Below are positions 16,508 through 26,000 of a stretch of DNA of 64,000 nt, piece by piece. The notes under the pieces were generated by a model that was not told the origin of the DNA, did no database searches, and was given only the letters and a program-made list of their open reading frames with translations. The stretch comes from Clostridiales bacterium (GTDB lineage Bacteria; Bacillota; Clostridia; UBA1381): the NCBI GenBank assembly GCA_029226975.1, contig JAQXZB010000007.1, positions 16,004 through 80,003 on the forward strand. The letters are read 5' to 3'. The translations under genes were made by a program, and so were the position numbers. How positions within the stretch are numbered: the first letter of the stretch is position 1; each line of letters begins with the position of its first letter.

Positions 16508-18922
16508 TTATGGCAATGTAACATATACCTCACAAATATCCGAATTTGCGTTTACCACATTCCCCTCTGCGCTCCCGCCGCTGACTTTAAGAGAGCTTTG
16601 ACCGGTGCGTTTTACATTTATTTTATACAGTGCGTTTTTGTATTTTCTGTTTACGGTAAATTCCTTTATATCCGAGGGTATGCAAGGCTCAATCCGAAGC
16701 CCGTCAAATTCCGGGCGTATACCGAGAATATATTGGGTTATTGCATAGTAATTCCATGCGGCAGTGCCGGTAAGCCAGGAGTTTTTTGCCTCGCCGGGTC
16801 TTTTTGCGTCCCTGCCCGCAATCATTTGTGCATACACATAAGGCTCTGTGCGGTGAATATCGCAAATATCCTCCAAATATGCCGGCGCGATTTTTCGGTA
16901 CAGCGCCCCGGCTCTGTCGCCGTTTCCCAAAACCGTTTCGGCAATCATTATCCAGGGATTGTTGTGACAGAAAATCCCGGCGTTTTCTTTATATCCCGGC
17001 GGATATGAGGAAATCTCTCCAAGCTCGGTATGATACCTTGAATAAGGCGGCTGATTAAGGATTATGCCGTAATCACATTCTAAGTATTTTCTCACGCTCT
17101 CCAGTGCTTTTTTTGCTTTGCCGTCCTCTTTGCCGATACCCGCCATAACACAAAATCCGTTTGACTCTATAAATATTTTCCCCTCGTCACATTCCCTTGA
17201 GCCGACCTTGTTCCCGAAGGCGTCATAGGCTCTTAAAAACCATTCTCCGTCCCAGCCGTATTTGTCAACGGCAGCGGTCATTTTTTCCACATGGGACATA
17301 ATTTCCTCCGCTCTCTTATCATTGCCCAGTGCCTTGTATAAATCGGCAAACTGCCTGCCTATAAACACGAACATTCCGGCAATAAGCACCGATTCGGCAA
17401 CCGCGCCCTCAGCATTGCCGTAGGTCTGAAAGGACTCGTCCGGCTCCGTTGAGAAGCAGTTTAAATTCAGGCAGTCGTTCCAGTCCGCCCGTCCGATAAG
17501 CGGCAGGGAATGGGGTCCTATATTATTTATAACATGGGCAAAGGAGCGGTCAAGATGTCCCAAAAGGGTATCGGTGTTTTCCGGGTCATTGTCAAAGGGC
17601 ACACTTTCATCCAAAATACCGAAATCCCCGGTTTCCTTTATATATGCCATTGTGCCTAAAATAAGCCACAGCGGGTCATCGTTAAAGCCGGAGCCTATCT
17701 CGTTGTTTCCCCGCTTTGTCAGCGGCTGATACTGATGATAAGCGCTTCCGTCCTCAAACTGCGTTGAAGCAATGTCAATTATTCTCTCCCTCGCCCTTTC
17801 GGGTATCTGATGCACAAAGCCCAAAAGGTCCTGATTTGAGTCCCGAAATCCCATGCCGCGCCCTATGCCGGATTCGTAATAGGACGCACTTCTGGACATA
17901 TTAAAGGTCACCATGCACTGATACGGATTCCAGATATTCACCATTCTGTCAAGCTTCTCGTCCCCGGTTTTTACGGTAAAGACCGAAAGAAGCCTGTCCC
18001 AGTATTTTTTAAGCTCAAAAAACGCCCTTTCGCATTTTTGGGAAGTGTTGTATTTTTCAATCAGCTCATGGGCAGGGGTCTTGTTTATCACATTTTTTGC
18101 ACTGAATTTATCCTCATCTTCGTTTTGCGCATAGCCCAAATTAAATATCAGCTCCCGCTCCTCACCCGGCATAAGGGCAAGGCGTATTTGATGGGAAGCG
18201 ATGGGGTACCAGCCCGAAGCCAAAGAATTACCCGCCTTATCCTCATACACCGCCGCCGGAGTGTCAAAGCCGTTAAAGGCGCCCAAGAAGCTGTCGCGGT
18301 CGGTATCAAAGCCGTCAATTTCTGTGTTTACATTATAAAATGCATAATGGTTTCTTCTTTCCCTGTATTCGGTCTTGTGGTATATTGTCGAGCCTTCAAC
18401 CTCAACCTCGGCAGTGTTTAAGTTCCGCTGATAGTTAAGCATATCGTCCTGAGCGTTCCAAAGACAAAATTCCACAAAGGAAAACAGACTTATTTCCTTT
18501 TTGACCGCCGATGTATTTTTAACGCATATTCTGTGCAGCTCGCAGCTTCCGTCCACAGGCACAAACGCTGTCTGAGATACTCTTATTCCCCCTCTTTCGC
18601 CGGTGATTTTCGTATAGCCCATGCCATGACGGCATTCATAGAAGTCAAGCTCCTTTTTTACGGGCATAAACGAATGTGTCCAAACATCGCCGCCGTCATT
18701 TATGTAAAAATACCTGCCGCCGTTATCCGCCGGAACATTATTGTAGCGGTAGCGCAGTATTCTTCTGTGCTTTGCGTCCTTATAGAAGCAGTATCCGCCG
18801 GAGGTGTTCGAGATAAGCGAAAACAATCCGTCCGTTCCCAGATAGTTTATCCAAGGCAGCGGTGTTTTCGGCTCGGTTATCACATATTCCCTGTTTTTGT
18901 CGTCAAAGTATCCGTATTTCAT
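16508..18922 (-). CDS. cbp: Cellobiose phosphorylase (GH94)
   Basis: Cytoplasmic phosphorolysis of cellobiose to glucose 1-phosphate and glucose. The 804-residue length matches clostridial cellobiose phosphorylases. The N-terminus [16 protein letters not shown] and the block [20 protein letters not shown] (341-360) are characteristic. The catalytic Asp lies in [10 protein letters not shown] (477-486), and [12 protein letters not shown] is conserved in the family. There is no signal peptide. It shows that the pathway ends in a cellobiose-like backbone unit, supporting a beta-1,4-glucan substrate. It sits 13 nt after GH88 in the same operon. Confidence 0.95.
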   Translation of the reverse strand: MKYGYFDDKNREYVITEPKTPLPWINYLGTDGLFSLISNTSGGYCFYKDAKHRRILRYRYNNVPADNGGRYFYINDGGDVWTHSFMPVKKELDFYECRHGMGYTKITGERGGIRVSQTAFVPVDGSCELHRICVKNTSAVKKEISLFSFVEFCLWNAQDDMLNYQRNLNTAEVEVEGSTIYHKTEYRERRNHYAFYNVNTEIDGFDTDRDSFLGAFNGFDTPAAVYEDKAGNSLASGWYPIASHQIRLALMPGEERELIFNLGYAQNEDEDKFSAKNVINKTPAHELIEKYNTSQKCERAFFELKKYWDRLLSVFTVKTGDEKLDRMVNIWNPYQCMVTFNMSRSASYYESGIGRGMGFRDSNQDLLGFVHQIPERARERIIDIASTQFEDGSAYHQYQPLTKRGNNEIGSGFNDDPLWLILGTMAYIKETGDFGILDESVPFDNDPENTDTLLGHLDRSFAHVINNIGPHSLPLIGRADWNDCLNLNCFSTEPDESFQTYGNAEGAVAESVLIAGMFVFIGRQFADLYKALGNDKRAEEIMSHVEKMTAAVDKYGWDGEWFLRAYDAFGNKVGSRECDEGKIFIESNGFCVMAGIGKEDGKAKKALESVRKYLECDYGIILNQPPYSRYHTELGEISSYPPGYKENAGIFCHNNPWIMIAETVLGNGDRAGALYRKIAPAYLEDICDIHRTEPYVYAQMIAGRDAKRPGEAKNSWLTGTAAWNYYAITQYILGIRPEFDGLRIEPCIPSDIKEFTVNRKYKNALYKINVKRTGQSSLKVSGGSAEGNVVNANSDICEVYVTLP

Positions 18923-18935
18923 GTTATTCCTCTCC

Positions 18936-20036
18936 TTACCAATATTTTTTCCATTCCGGATTTTCCGCCCTCATAAGCGCCTCGGCAAAGAAGTAATCGC
19001 CCCAGGTGTTGCACTCGCTTTTGTGTCCGTGCTTTTTGGAGTACATTCCTTCCTTTAATATGCCGTTGCTGTCCATACCCTCGGTAGTGTACGCTTCGCA
19101 CAAAGCGCAAAGCATTTTGTCGGCGGCGGCTTTAAAATCACCGCGGGGACGGTGCTTTTCCATTTCCAGTATTCCGCATACGGCAACGGCGGCGGCTGAG
19201 GTGTCGCGCTCCTCACCGCTTCCGTCCGTAAATATCAAATCCCAGTAGGGAACGTAATTTTTCGGCAGATGCGAGATGAAATACTCCGTTACGCCGTCAA
19301 AATATTCAAGCAGTCCCTCGTCGCGGGTATAGGCATAGCACAGGGCAAGCCCGTACACCGCCCATGCCTGACCTCTCGCCCATGCGCTCGTATCTGAATA
19401 TCCCTGATGGGTTTCGCCCCTTAAGGGCAGCTTTGTTTTCGGGTCGAAGAAGAAGGTGTGATGCGTGGAAAAGTCGGGACGTATTATATATTTTACCGCC
19501 GTATTCATGTGATTTACCGCCGCGTCACGATATTTAGTGTCCCCCGTGATCTCGCCTGCCCAGAAAAGCAGCGGGATATTTAAAAGGCAGTCCACAATAA
19601 ACCGACAGCTTTTGGGGTCTTTCATGTCGCCCCATGCCTGAATGAATTTAACATCGGGTCTGTACCTTGCCATAAGCTTATCCGCCGCCCTTATTCCGTC
19701 TTTTTTCGCCGTCTCATCGCCGGTTATTTTATAATCCGCCACAGAGGAAAGCGTGAACAAAAATCCCATATCATGGTGGTCAAGCTCGATATTTTCGTCA
19801 AGCCTTTTTCCAAAAAGCCGCGAATGGTGCTTTGCGCTCTTAAAAATGCTCTCATTCCCCGTCCATTCGTAAGCCAGCCACAAAAGCCCCTCGTAAAAGC
19901 CCGTTGTCCACGAAACATTTTTGAATTTTTTATAAATATAATTTTCGCTCTGCTCCGAGGGGAAGCAGTCATAGAAATAATCAAGAGTTTCCTTTACCCT
20001 CTTTATCGTAAATTCCCGCGCCTGATGAATGTTCAT
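18936..20036 (-). CDS. Unsaturated glucuronyl hydrolase (GH88)
   Basis: Removes the 4,5-unsaturated glucuronic acid left at the non-reducing end by a polysaccharide lyase, using a vinyl-ether hydration mechanism. 366 residues with the expected catalytic aspartates: Asp89 in LDHHDMGF and Asp149 in IVDCLLN. The motifs [16 protein letters not shown] and DTSAAAVA are also typical. There is no signal peptide, so it acts on imported oligosaccharides. Together with the PL8 gene it implies a glucuronate-containing side chain. It lies 16 nt after the 988-residue secreted protein gene. Confidence 0.93.
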   Translation of the reverse strand: MNIHQAREFTIKRVKETLDYFYDCFPSEQSENYIYKKFKNVSWTTGFYEGLLWLAYEWTGNESIFKSAKHHSRLFGKRLDENIELDHHDMGFLFTLSSVADYKITGDETAKKDGIRAADKLMARYRPDVKFIQAWGDMKDPKSCRFIVDCLLNIPLLFWAGEITGDTKYRDAAVNHMNTAVKYIIRPDFSTHHTFFFDPKTKLPLRGETHQGYSDTSAWARGQAWAVYGLALCYAYTRDEGLLEYFDGVTEYFISHLPKNYVPYWDLIFTDGSGEERDTSAAAVAVCGILEMEKHRPRGDFKAAADKMLCALCEAYTTEGMDSNGILKEGMYSKKHGHKSECNTWGDYFFAEALMRAENPEWKKYW

Positions 20037-20052
20037 GTTAATCCTCCGATTT

Positions 20053-23019
20053 TTATTTTGCTCTCTTTACTATTATAAGTTCTCTTTGCTTGCCGCCCTC
20101 GGTATGCATAATTATCCTCGATGCGTCATCTCCCGCGCCGGCTTCGCTTATAAGCTCGTCTTGGGTGGGAACATATACCCTGTCCGCCGCCTCGTCTATG
20201 CAAAGTACGTTAAAGCCCATAAAATCCGCTATCTCAGTGCTTTGGATCTGACCGTAGGCGGTGTCTATCATGGTTCTTAAAACAAGGTTTGCTCCGTTTT
20301 TATACGCCAGTGTCGCATATACCACTCTGTAGCTTGCGCCGAAGTTATAGCTGCCCTTTGAATCGTATATATGCGGTGTGTTGTGTCCGTTGGCAGAATA
20401 TTTTCCGTCCGATACCGCCAAAAGCGTGTTGTTTAAGGCTGACGGATCCGCACCGCTGCCAAACTCGTTTCCGACCTTTATGTATTCGGGATCGTCCTCG
20501 TCCCTTAGGGAGAACACCTTGACCCAGTCCGCTATCTCGCCCTTTGAATTGGTTACATAGCGTATTATATCCCCGGTTTTTACCGTTGTTGTCACTTGCT
20601 TTCCCTCCGGGCCGTTGTATGCTTTTGTAAGATACACACCCTCTGCCAAATCCGCCCAAATCTCGGAGTTTCCCTGAAATCCCCAAAGCCTTGTCACCTG
20701 CCTGCCGTCGCTGTCCATTGCCTTTTCAATTTTGGAAACCACCGTAAGCGGTACGGTTTTGTCCAATGTTTCGCTCACGTCAACGGACTTGCTGTAGACG
20801 ATTACACCCGCCACGCGCTCCTCGTTTAAATTATACGCGTCTATGCGGTTTGGCTCAGTGTATTGATCCCCTGTTTCCGGGTAGCTTCTCCAGTCCTTAA
20901 AATACGCAAGATTGCTCTTTATATAATTGTCGCGGTTTCTTATGCGGCCTATATCGTTGGTTACGGGAACAACAAACACCTTTGTGCCGTTATCCACCGC
21001 CACTGCCGAGCCGTAGTTATTGGAAAATGCCATAAGGTTTCTTAAAAACGTTCCGCCCGCTTTTGCCCCGTCGGTTTTTGAAAAATCCGGGTAGTAGGTC
21101 ATGGTTTTTCTTTTAAACAAATCCGCTCCGCCGTTCTCTGCCTCGGCTTCCTTGGGGGTGTCTATATAGGTTATTTCTCCCGCGTCATTGGTCTTATACA
21201 AAATCGGCTCTCTTACATACAAAGCGGTTCCGTCATATAAATTCGGATAATTGTAATTGGGGTCAACCGCCTTTTTCGCTTCATGACACTCATATGCCGC
21301 TGTTTCAAGAGCGTACAGTATCTGCGCCGGAGATGAGCAGGAAGTACCGTCCACCGTAACGCGCTTTGCGCTCTTAAAATCGTCAAGCTCGCCCACATAC
21401 GGCAGCATGCGCATAAGTACGCAGTCCTCGCCGTATTCCTCGAAGCCGTCAACGGCGCGGATAAGATACCCGTATTTTATCTCGTCGGGCATTTCCTCCC
21501 TTGCGGCGGCAATGCGGCGCATATAGTCAAGATACACCGTATATTTTTTTCCGGCGCTCATTTTGATATTATCGCCGTTTGTGCTCATGCGGTAGCTTCT
21601 GTCCGCAAATTTGACCCTGCCGGTTTTATAGCCCTCGCCTGAAAGGGACTCAACCTTTGCGCTGTAGGCAAGATTGCTTATTATTATCCTTGTTTTTTTG
21701 CCGCTGCTTGCAACGGAAAGCACCGAATCGGCTGTGATATAATAGCTTTCAACGGGATTTTCGTTCCTGTCGAAAAGCTGTGTATCCGCGCTGTTAAAAT
21801 CCACCTCAAGGGTGTAATTTTCCTCGCCGTTAAAGCTGCCGAAAAGCTTGTTTTCGTTTATTGCCGCCCTATTGACTACCATAATATCGTATTTAAACAC
21901 AAATATCACATCATAGCGGTTATCATCGTTGTTGTCAACGGCAGTTATGTAATCGCATTTTTCCAAATCCGCAAAATCAAAGCTTTTGCTCGTCATGTAA
22001 TTTAAAACCTCGACCGCGTTGGGGTCAATGCTTATGGATTTATCGTCTCCGTAGCTTATGCGCGAATTTGTGTATTTGTATATGTCCCTGCCCTCAATGT
22101 CCGCGGTTTTGTTTTCGCCTGTGGGAGCAAGGTATACAAGGGACATATCCTCGCTTTTATAATACGCCTTTACCCTGTATCCCAGTCTTTTTAAATAATC
22201 CGTTTCGCCGGCGGCAAAATACTGATTATCTATTCTTATATGAGCGCCGGTAAAGGAATTGTCAAGACTGTATTCGCCGGCAGAGCGGACTATGCCCTTT
22301 GTATATTTTATATCCTTAAAATAATCTATCGCCTCTCTTGCGGAGCTTTGATATTGGGCATTGTTTCCTTTATAGGTTTTTTCATAGACCTCAGTTTCGA
22401 GAATACCGTCCATAAGCTGTGCCGCGTCAAGCAGGGTAAGCTTATACGAAGGAGCAGCCGAAAAGGGAGCAAGCTTGTACTGTGACCATACCGCAAGATA
22501 CGCGTTGTCGTCACCGCCCCTGTCCGCGGCAAAAACGCCGTAGCCTAAAGCGTTTACAAGTATTTTTACCCCTTCGATAAATGCTGCCGGCTCATTTTCG
22601 CCGCCCATGTTGATGTGGGGGTACAGTGCGCGTATGGTATTATAAGCGTCCGTCTGCTGCATATTCATCAGTCCGCATACCAAAGCGCACAGCTCGCCCT
22701 CGCTTATATAATCCGTATGCTCGCCCTCTATTTCACCATACCAAATCCCCAAAGCCGTAAGCTTGGCGACCGTTTCGTTGTACGCGGTTTTAAGCCTTAT
22801 ATACTCCTTGTATTCCAAATCCTCCGTATACGCATTTTCGGGATTGTCCAGTTCATGCTCCGGATGGCTCTGATTGGGGTCTTGCGCACCCTCGGGAAGC
22901 TCCTCCTCGGTACGGTTTCCGTCATCGTCAAAGTTCGGTGCCGCCCATGCCGCGGCAAGCGGCACGGCAAGTATCGATACTGTCAAAAGCACCGCCGCCA
23001 GCTTCTTTAATATTTTCAT
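20053..23019 (-). CDS. Secreted surface protein with degenerate SLH region and novel C-terminal domain
   Basis: 988 residues. Signal peptide to about residue 27, then an acidic Asn/Glu/Pro stretch. Helical SLH-like segments at about 60-220 carry LTALGIWYGEIEG and ISEGELCALVCGLM. From about residue 270 to the end is a large, probably all-beta region of unknown fold. That region is clearly related to the C-terminal part of the adjacent 1873-residue protein: both have LGY.VKAYY.SED, a DNN.D segment, and end in ASRII....IIVKR. No catalytic motif is recognised. The operon position suggests glycan capture or cell-surface display. It starts 4 nt after the end of its paralogue, so the two are probably made together. 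Confidence 0.8.
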   Translation of the reverse strand: MKILKKLAAVLLTVSILAVPLAAAWAAPNFDDDGNRTEEELPEGAQDPNQSHPEHELDNPENAYTEDLEYKEYIRLKTAYNETVAKLTALGIWYGEIEGEHTDYISEGELCALVCGLMNMQQTDAYNTIRALYPHINMGGENEPAAFIEGVKILVNALGYGVFAADRGGDDNAYLAVWSQYKLAPFSAAPSYKLTLLDAAQLMDGILETEVYEKTYKGNNAQYQSSAREAIDYFKDIKYTKGIVRSAGEYSLDNSFTGAHIRIDNQYFAAGETDYLKRLGYRVKAYYKSEDMSLVYLAPTGENKTADIEGRDIYKYTNSRISYGDDKSISIDPNAVEVLNYMTSKSFDFADLEKCDYITAVDNNDDNRYDVIFVFKYDIMVVNRAAINENKLFGSFNGEENYTLEVDFNSADTQLFDRNENPVESYYITADSVLSVASSGKKTRIIISNLAYSAKVESLSGEGYKTGRVKFADRSYRMSTNGDNIKMSAGKKYTVYLDYMRRIAAAREEMPDEIKYGYLIRAVDGFEEYGEDCVLMRMLPYVGELDDFKSAKRVTVDGTSCSSPAQILYALETAAYECHEAKKAVDPNYNYPNLYDGTALYVREPILYKTNDAGEITYIDTPKEAEAENGGADLFKRKTMTYYPDFSKTDGAKAGGTFLRNLMAFSNNYGSAVAVDNGTKVFVVPVTNDIGRIRNRDNYIKSNLAYFKDWRSYPETGDQYTEPNRIDAYNLNEERVAGVIVYSKSVDVSETLDKTVPLTVVSKIEKAMDSDGRQVTRLWGFQGNSEIWADLAEGVYLTKAYNGPEGKQVTTTVKTGDIIRYVTNSKGEIADWVKVFSLRDEDDPEYIKVGNEFGSGADPSALNNTLLAVSDGKYSANGHNTPHIYDSKGSYNFGASYRVVYATLAYKNGANLVLRTMIDTAYGQIQSTEIADFMGFNVLCIDEAADRVYVPTQDELISEAGAGDDASRIIMHTEGGKQRELIIVKRAK

Positions 23020-23023
23020 GCCG

Positions 23024-26000
23024 CTACCTCCTTTTTACAATTATTACGCAGGACGCCACATCACTGTGTCTTTCTGCAATTATGCGGCTTGCGTTCTCCT
23101 CTCCGGCATACTGTGCGGAAATTATATCCTCCGGTGTGCCGAGCTTTATTTCATCGTTTACTTCGTCTATTATGTACACACGCCTGTTATTAAGCTTTAT
23201 ATACCTGTCCGCACTGCCCTTGTTGTCCGCAAGAGAGCCGGGATAGGGAGCCATTATAATTGTATTGTTGTGTACCTCCTTGGCATATCCCATTTCCATG
23301 GAGAACTTAACTCCGGGGAACCATGCGCTGTTGCCGTCTCCCTGCCAGATACGTCCGCACAGCACGTCATCATTACCGTTTTCGGCATTTTTATAATAAG
23401 CGATAAGGGTATGCTTCGAGCCGTCATACTCCTTTTGACCCTCGCTTTCCATACCTCTGTTTATAATTGCGGGATCGTCGCTATTGTCCAGGTCAAAAAC
23501 CTTGTGGTAATCGCATATTTCCTCATTGCCGTTTATGGCGGCTCTTATAATATCACCCTTTGACAGCACGCTTGCAGCGCTTACTCCGCCGCTTGTGTAA
23601 TACCGCTCAATCGAGCAGTCCTGCGCCATATTATAATCCCTCTCGATACCGTTATGAAGCACTGTAAGCCGCTTTCTTGTCTCACCGTCAATCAAAACAT
23701 CGCTTATGCTCTTTATTACCATTGCGGTCGAGTTTGCGTTAAGCGCCGAGCCGGCTGACGAGTCTGAGTGAATTACCGCAACTCCGGCGGTCTTGTCCTC
23801 GGACATATTGTATATCTCAACCTTGCTGTGCGTTCCCGAGCCGAGTTTTTCAAAGGGCGTAACGGAATACGCACTTTCGCGCCCCGCCTTTGCCTCATCC
23901 TCCGGTACGGTTATAATTATCGTATCCGGCGCCATTCTCACATATCCCACATATGCCTTGTAAAGACTGTGATAATAAGACTCCTCAAGGTCATGATACC
24001 GGGTAAAATCCGCCGAGCTTGTATAAAGGTCAATATCGTCCACATAAGCGGCGGTTTTTATCTCGTTTATCTCGCCTTGGGCATTGGTCTTAAAGCGGAT
24101 AAGCTGATTTACGGAAGACGTGTCAATGTTTGCGTTCTTTAAAACCGCGTCAAGCTCACCCGCTGTGCTTATCCTTTCGCCGTCGGCGCTTGCTTTTGTG
24201 GCGAGCTTTAAGGTCGTTAAAGCCCCCTCGTCTGTATAAAGCTTAATAACCGGCATATCCGAGCCTTCGTCAAGGGCGGTTTTTACCACATAGCCGTAAT
24301 TAAAATCCGAGAACTTATGGTTATACAGCACATGAGCAATTTTCCCTCTGTGGCTTAAATAAACCGTAACGCCGTTTCCCGGCGAAAGCTTTTTTAAGGA
24401 CCGTAAATCCATATTATCCGCCGCAAAATATTTAGTGTCCCCGACTGTAACAAAGGCTTCGCCGTTCTCCTCTCCCGATGCGCTTATAAGTCCCTCATCT
24501 CTTTGGCGGGACACATAAATTACATAATTTTCACCTTTAGTGTCCCCCAAAACCGACAGCACATCGTTTACGGCAATATCGCTTATTTTCATTGCAGCGC
24601 CGTTTATGTCATAAACATTAAAAGTCATGTCATGCTCCGGCTTTATGGATTTTTGTCCGTAATAATCATATATTGTGCCGGTATCCGATGAGATTTGGTT
24701 TACAAAATAAACGTCCTCGTCTATTAAGTTTACCGTTTCCCATTTTCCGTCACCGTTGTTATCGGTCAGAATGATTTCCTCCGCGCCCTCGTAATCCGCA
24801 ATGTCAAGAACGCTTACATAATTATAGTTTTTCATAAGCCTTGCGCTTTTTGGAATTTCCTCGCTGCGCTTTGATGAGGAGGTTTTATCGGCAAAGTAAT
24901 AAATCGCCGAATTTTCAAACCTGTCCGTAAGCGAACCGTCAATATGCAAAACCTTGTTTTTCTCTGTAGGCTCAACGTACTTTAATACCTCGTCATCTTC
25001 GCTGTAATACGCCTTTACCTCATATCCCAGGTATTTGTAAGCCTCCGGGTCGGCGTAGGTATAAAAAACCTTTCCTATTCCCACAGAGTCCGAAGCCGAC
25101 ATACTGCCCGCATCTGCGGCACGATTGCCTGCGCTCCTTAAAATATCCTTTATCGTCACGATTTTATGGTAGTAATAAATCGCCGATTGGTCGGTCATTA
25201 TGTATTCGGGCGGTGTTTTTGACAAATCCGCCTTTACAATGTCCGCGTCCTTTGCATAATCGATAAGCTTCATCACCATATCGAGGCTCATAGGTGCGGT
25301 TCTGTCCTCCAAGCCCTCACAAAGCAGCTTGTGTTTTACCGCGGCGGCATAGTAATCCTCCACGCCCTCCGCATTCATCACCGCTCCGTAGCCCAAAGCC
25401 TTTACCAAAAGCTCCGCCGCATACTCTGCCGTTACGGGGTCGCCCGGACGAAAAACTCCGTCCTCCGCGCTTATAATGTTCATGCCGTAAAGGAACATCA
25501 CCTCGTTATAATACGCGCTGTTTTGCGGCACGTCCGCAAATACCGCGCTTTCGGATACTGCGTTGTTTTTCATGCCCGCAAACGCCGACATTATTTTGGC
25601 AAACTCGCCCCTGGTTACGGTGTCTGACGCGTTCTTTTTTATGTTCATAAGCCCCAGTGCCGAAAGCTTTTTATACAGCGTGCCGTAGGCTTCAAGCTCC
25701 TCCTTGGCGCTGCCGTTTATATAGGAATAAACATCGTATAAAAGCTTTGCGCTCTGGGCTCTTGTTGCGCTGTCTTTAGGTCTGAAGCTGCCGTCGTCCA
25801 TGCCGGAGATAAGCCCCAGGGCATACAGCCCGTACACGCTCTTTTTTGCGTAATCGGAAATATCCCCGTCATCTTCAAATTTACCGGTTCTATCAGGTAC
25901 GGATGCGCCCATTTTTCGAAGCGCTCTTGCTATAAGCACAGCCATGTCCTGACGTGTTATTTTTGCACCCACGCCGAATTTATTGTCCTCAATTCCCTCG

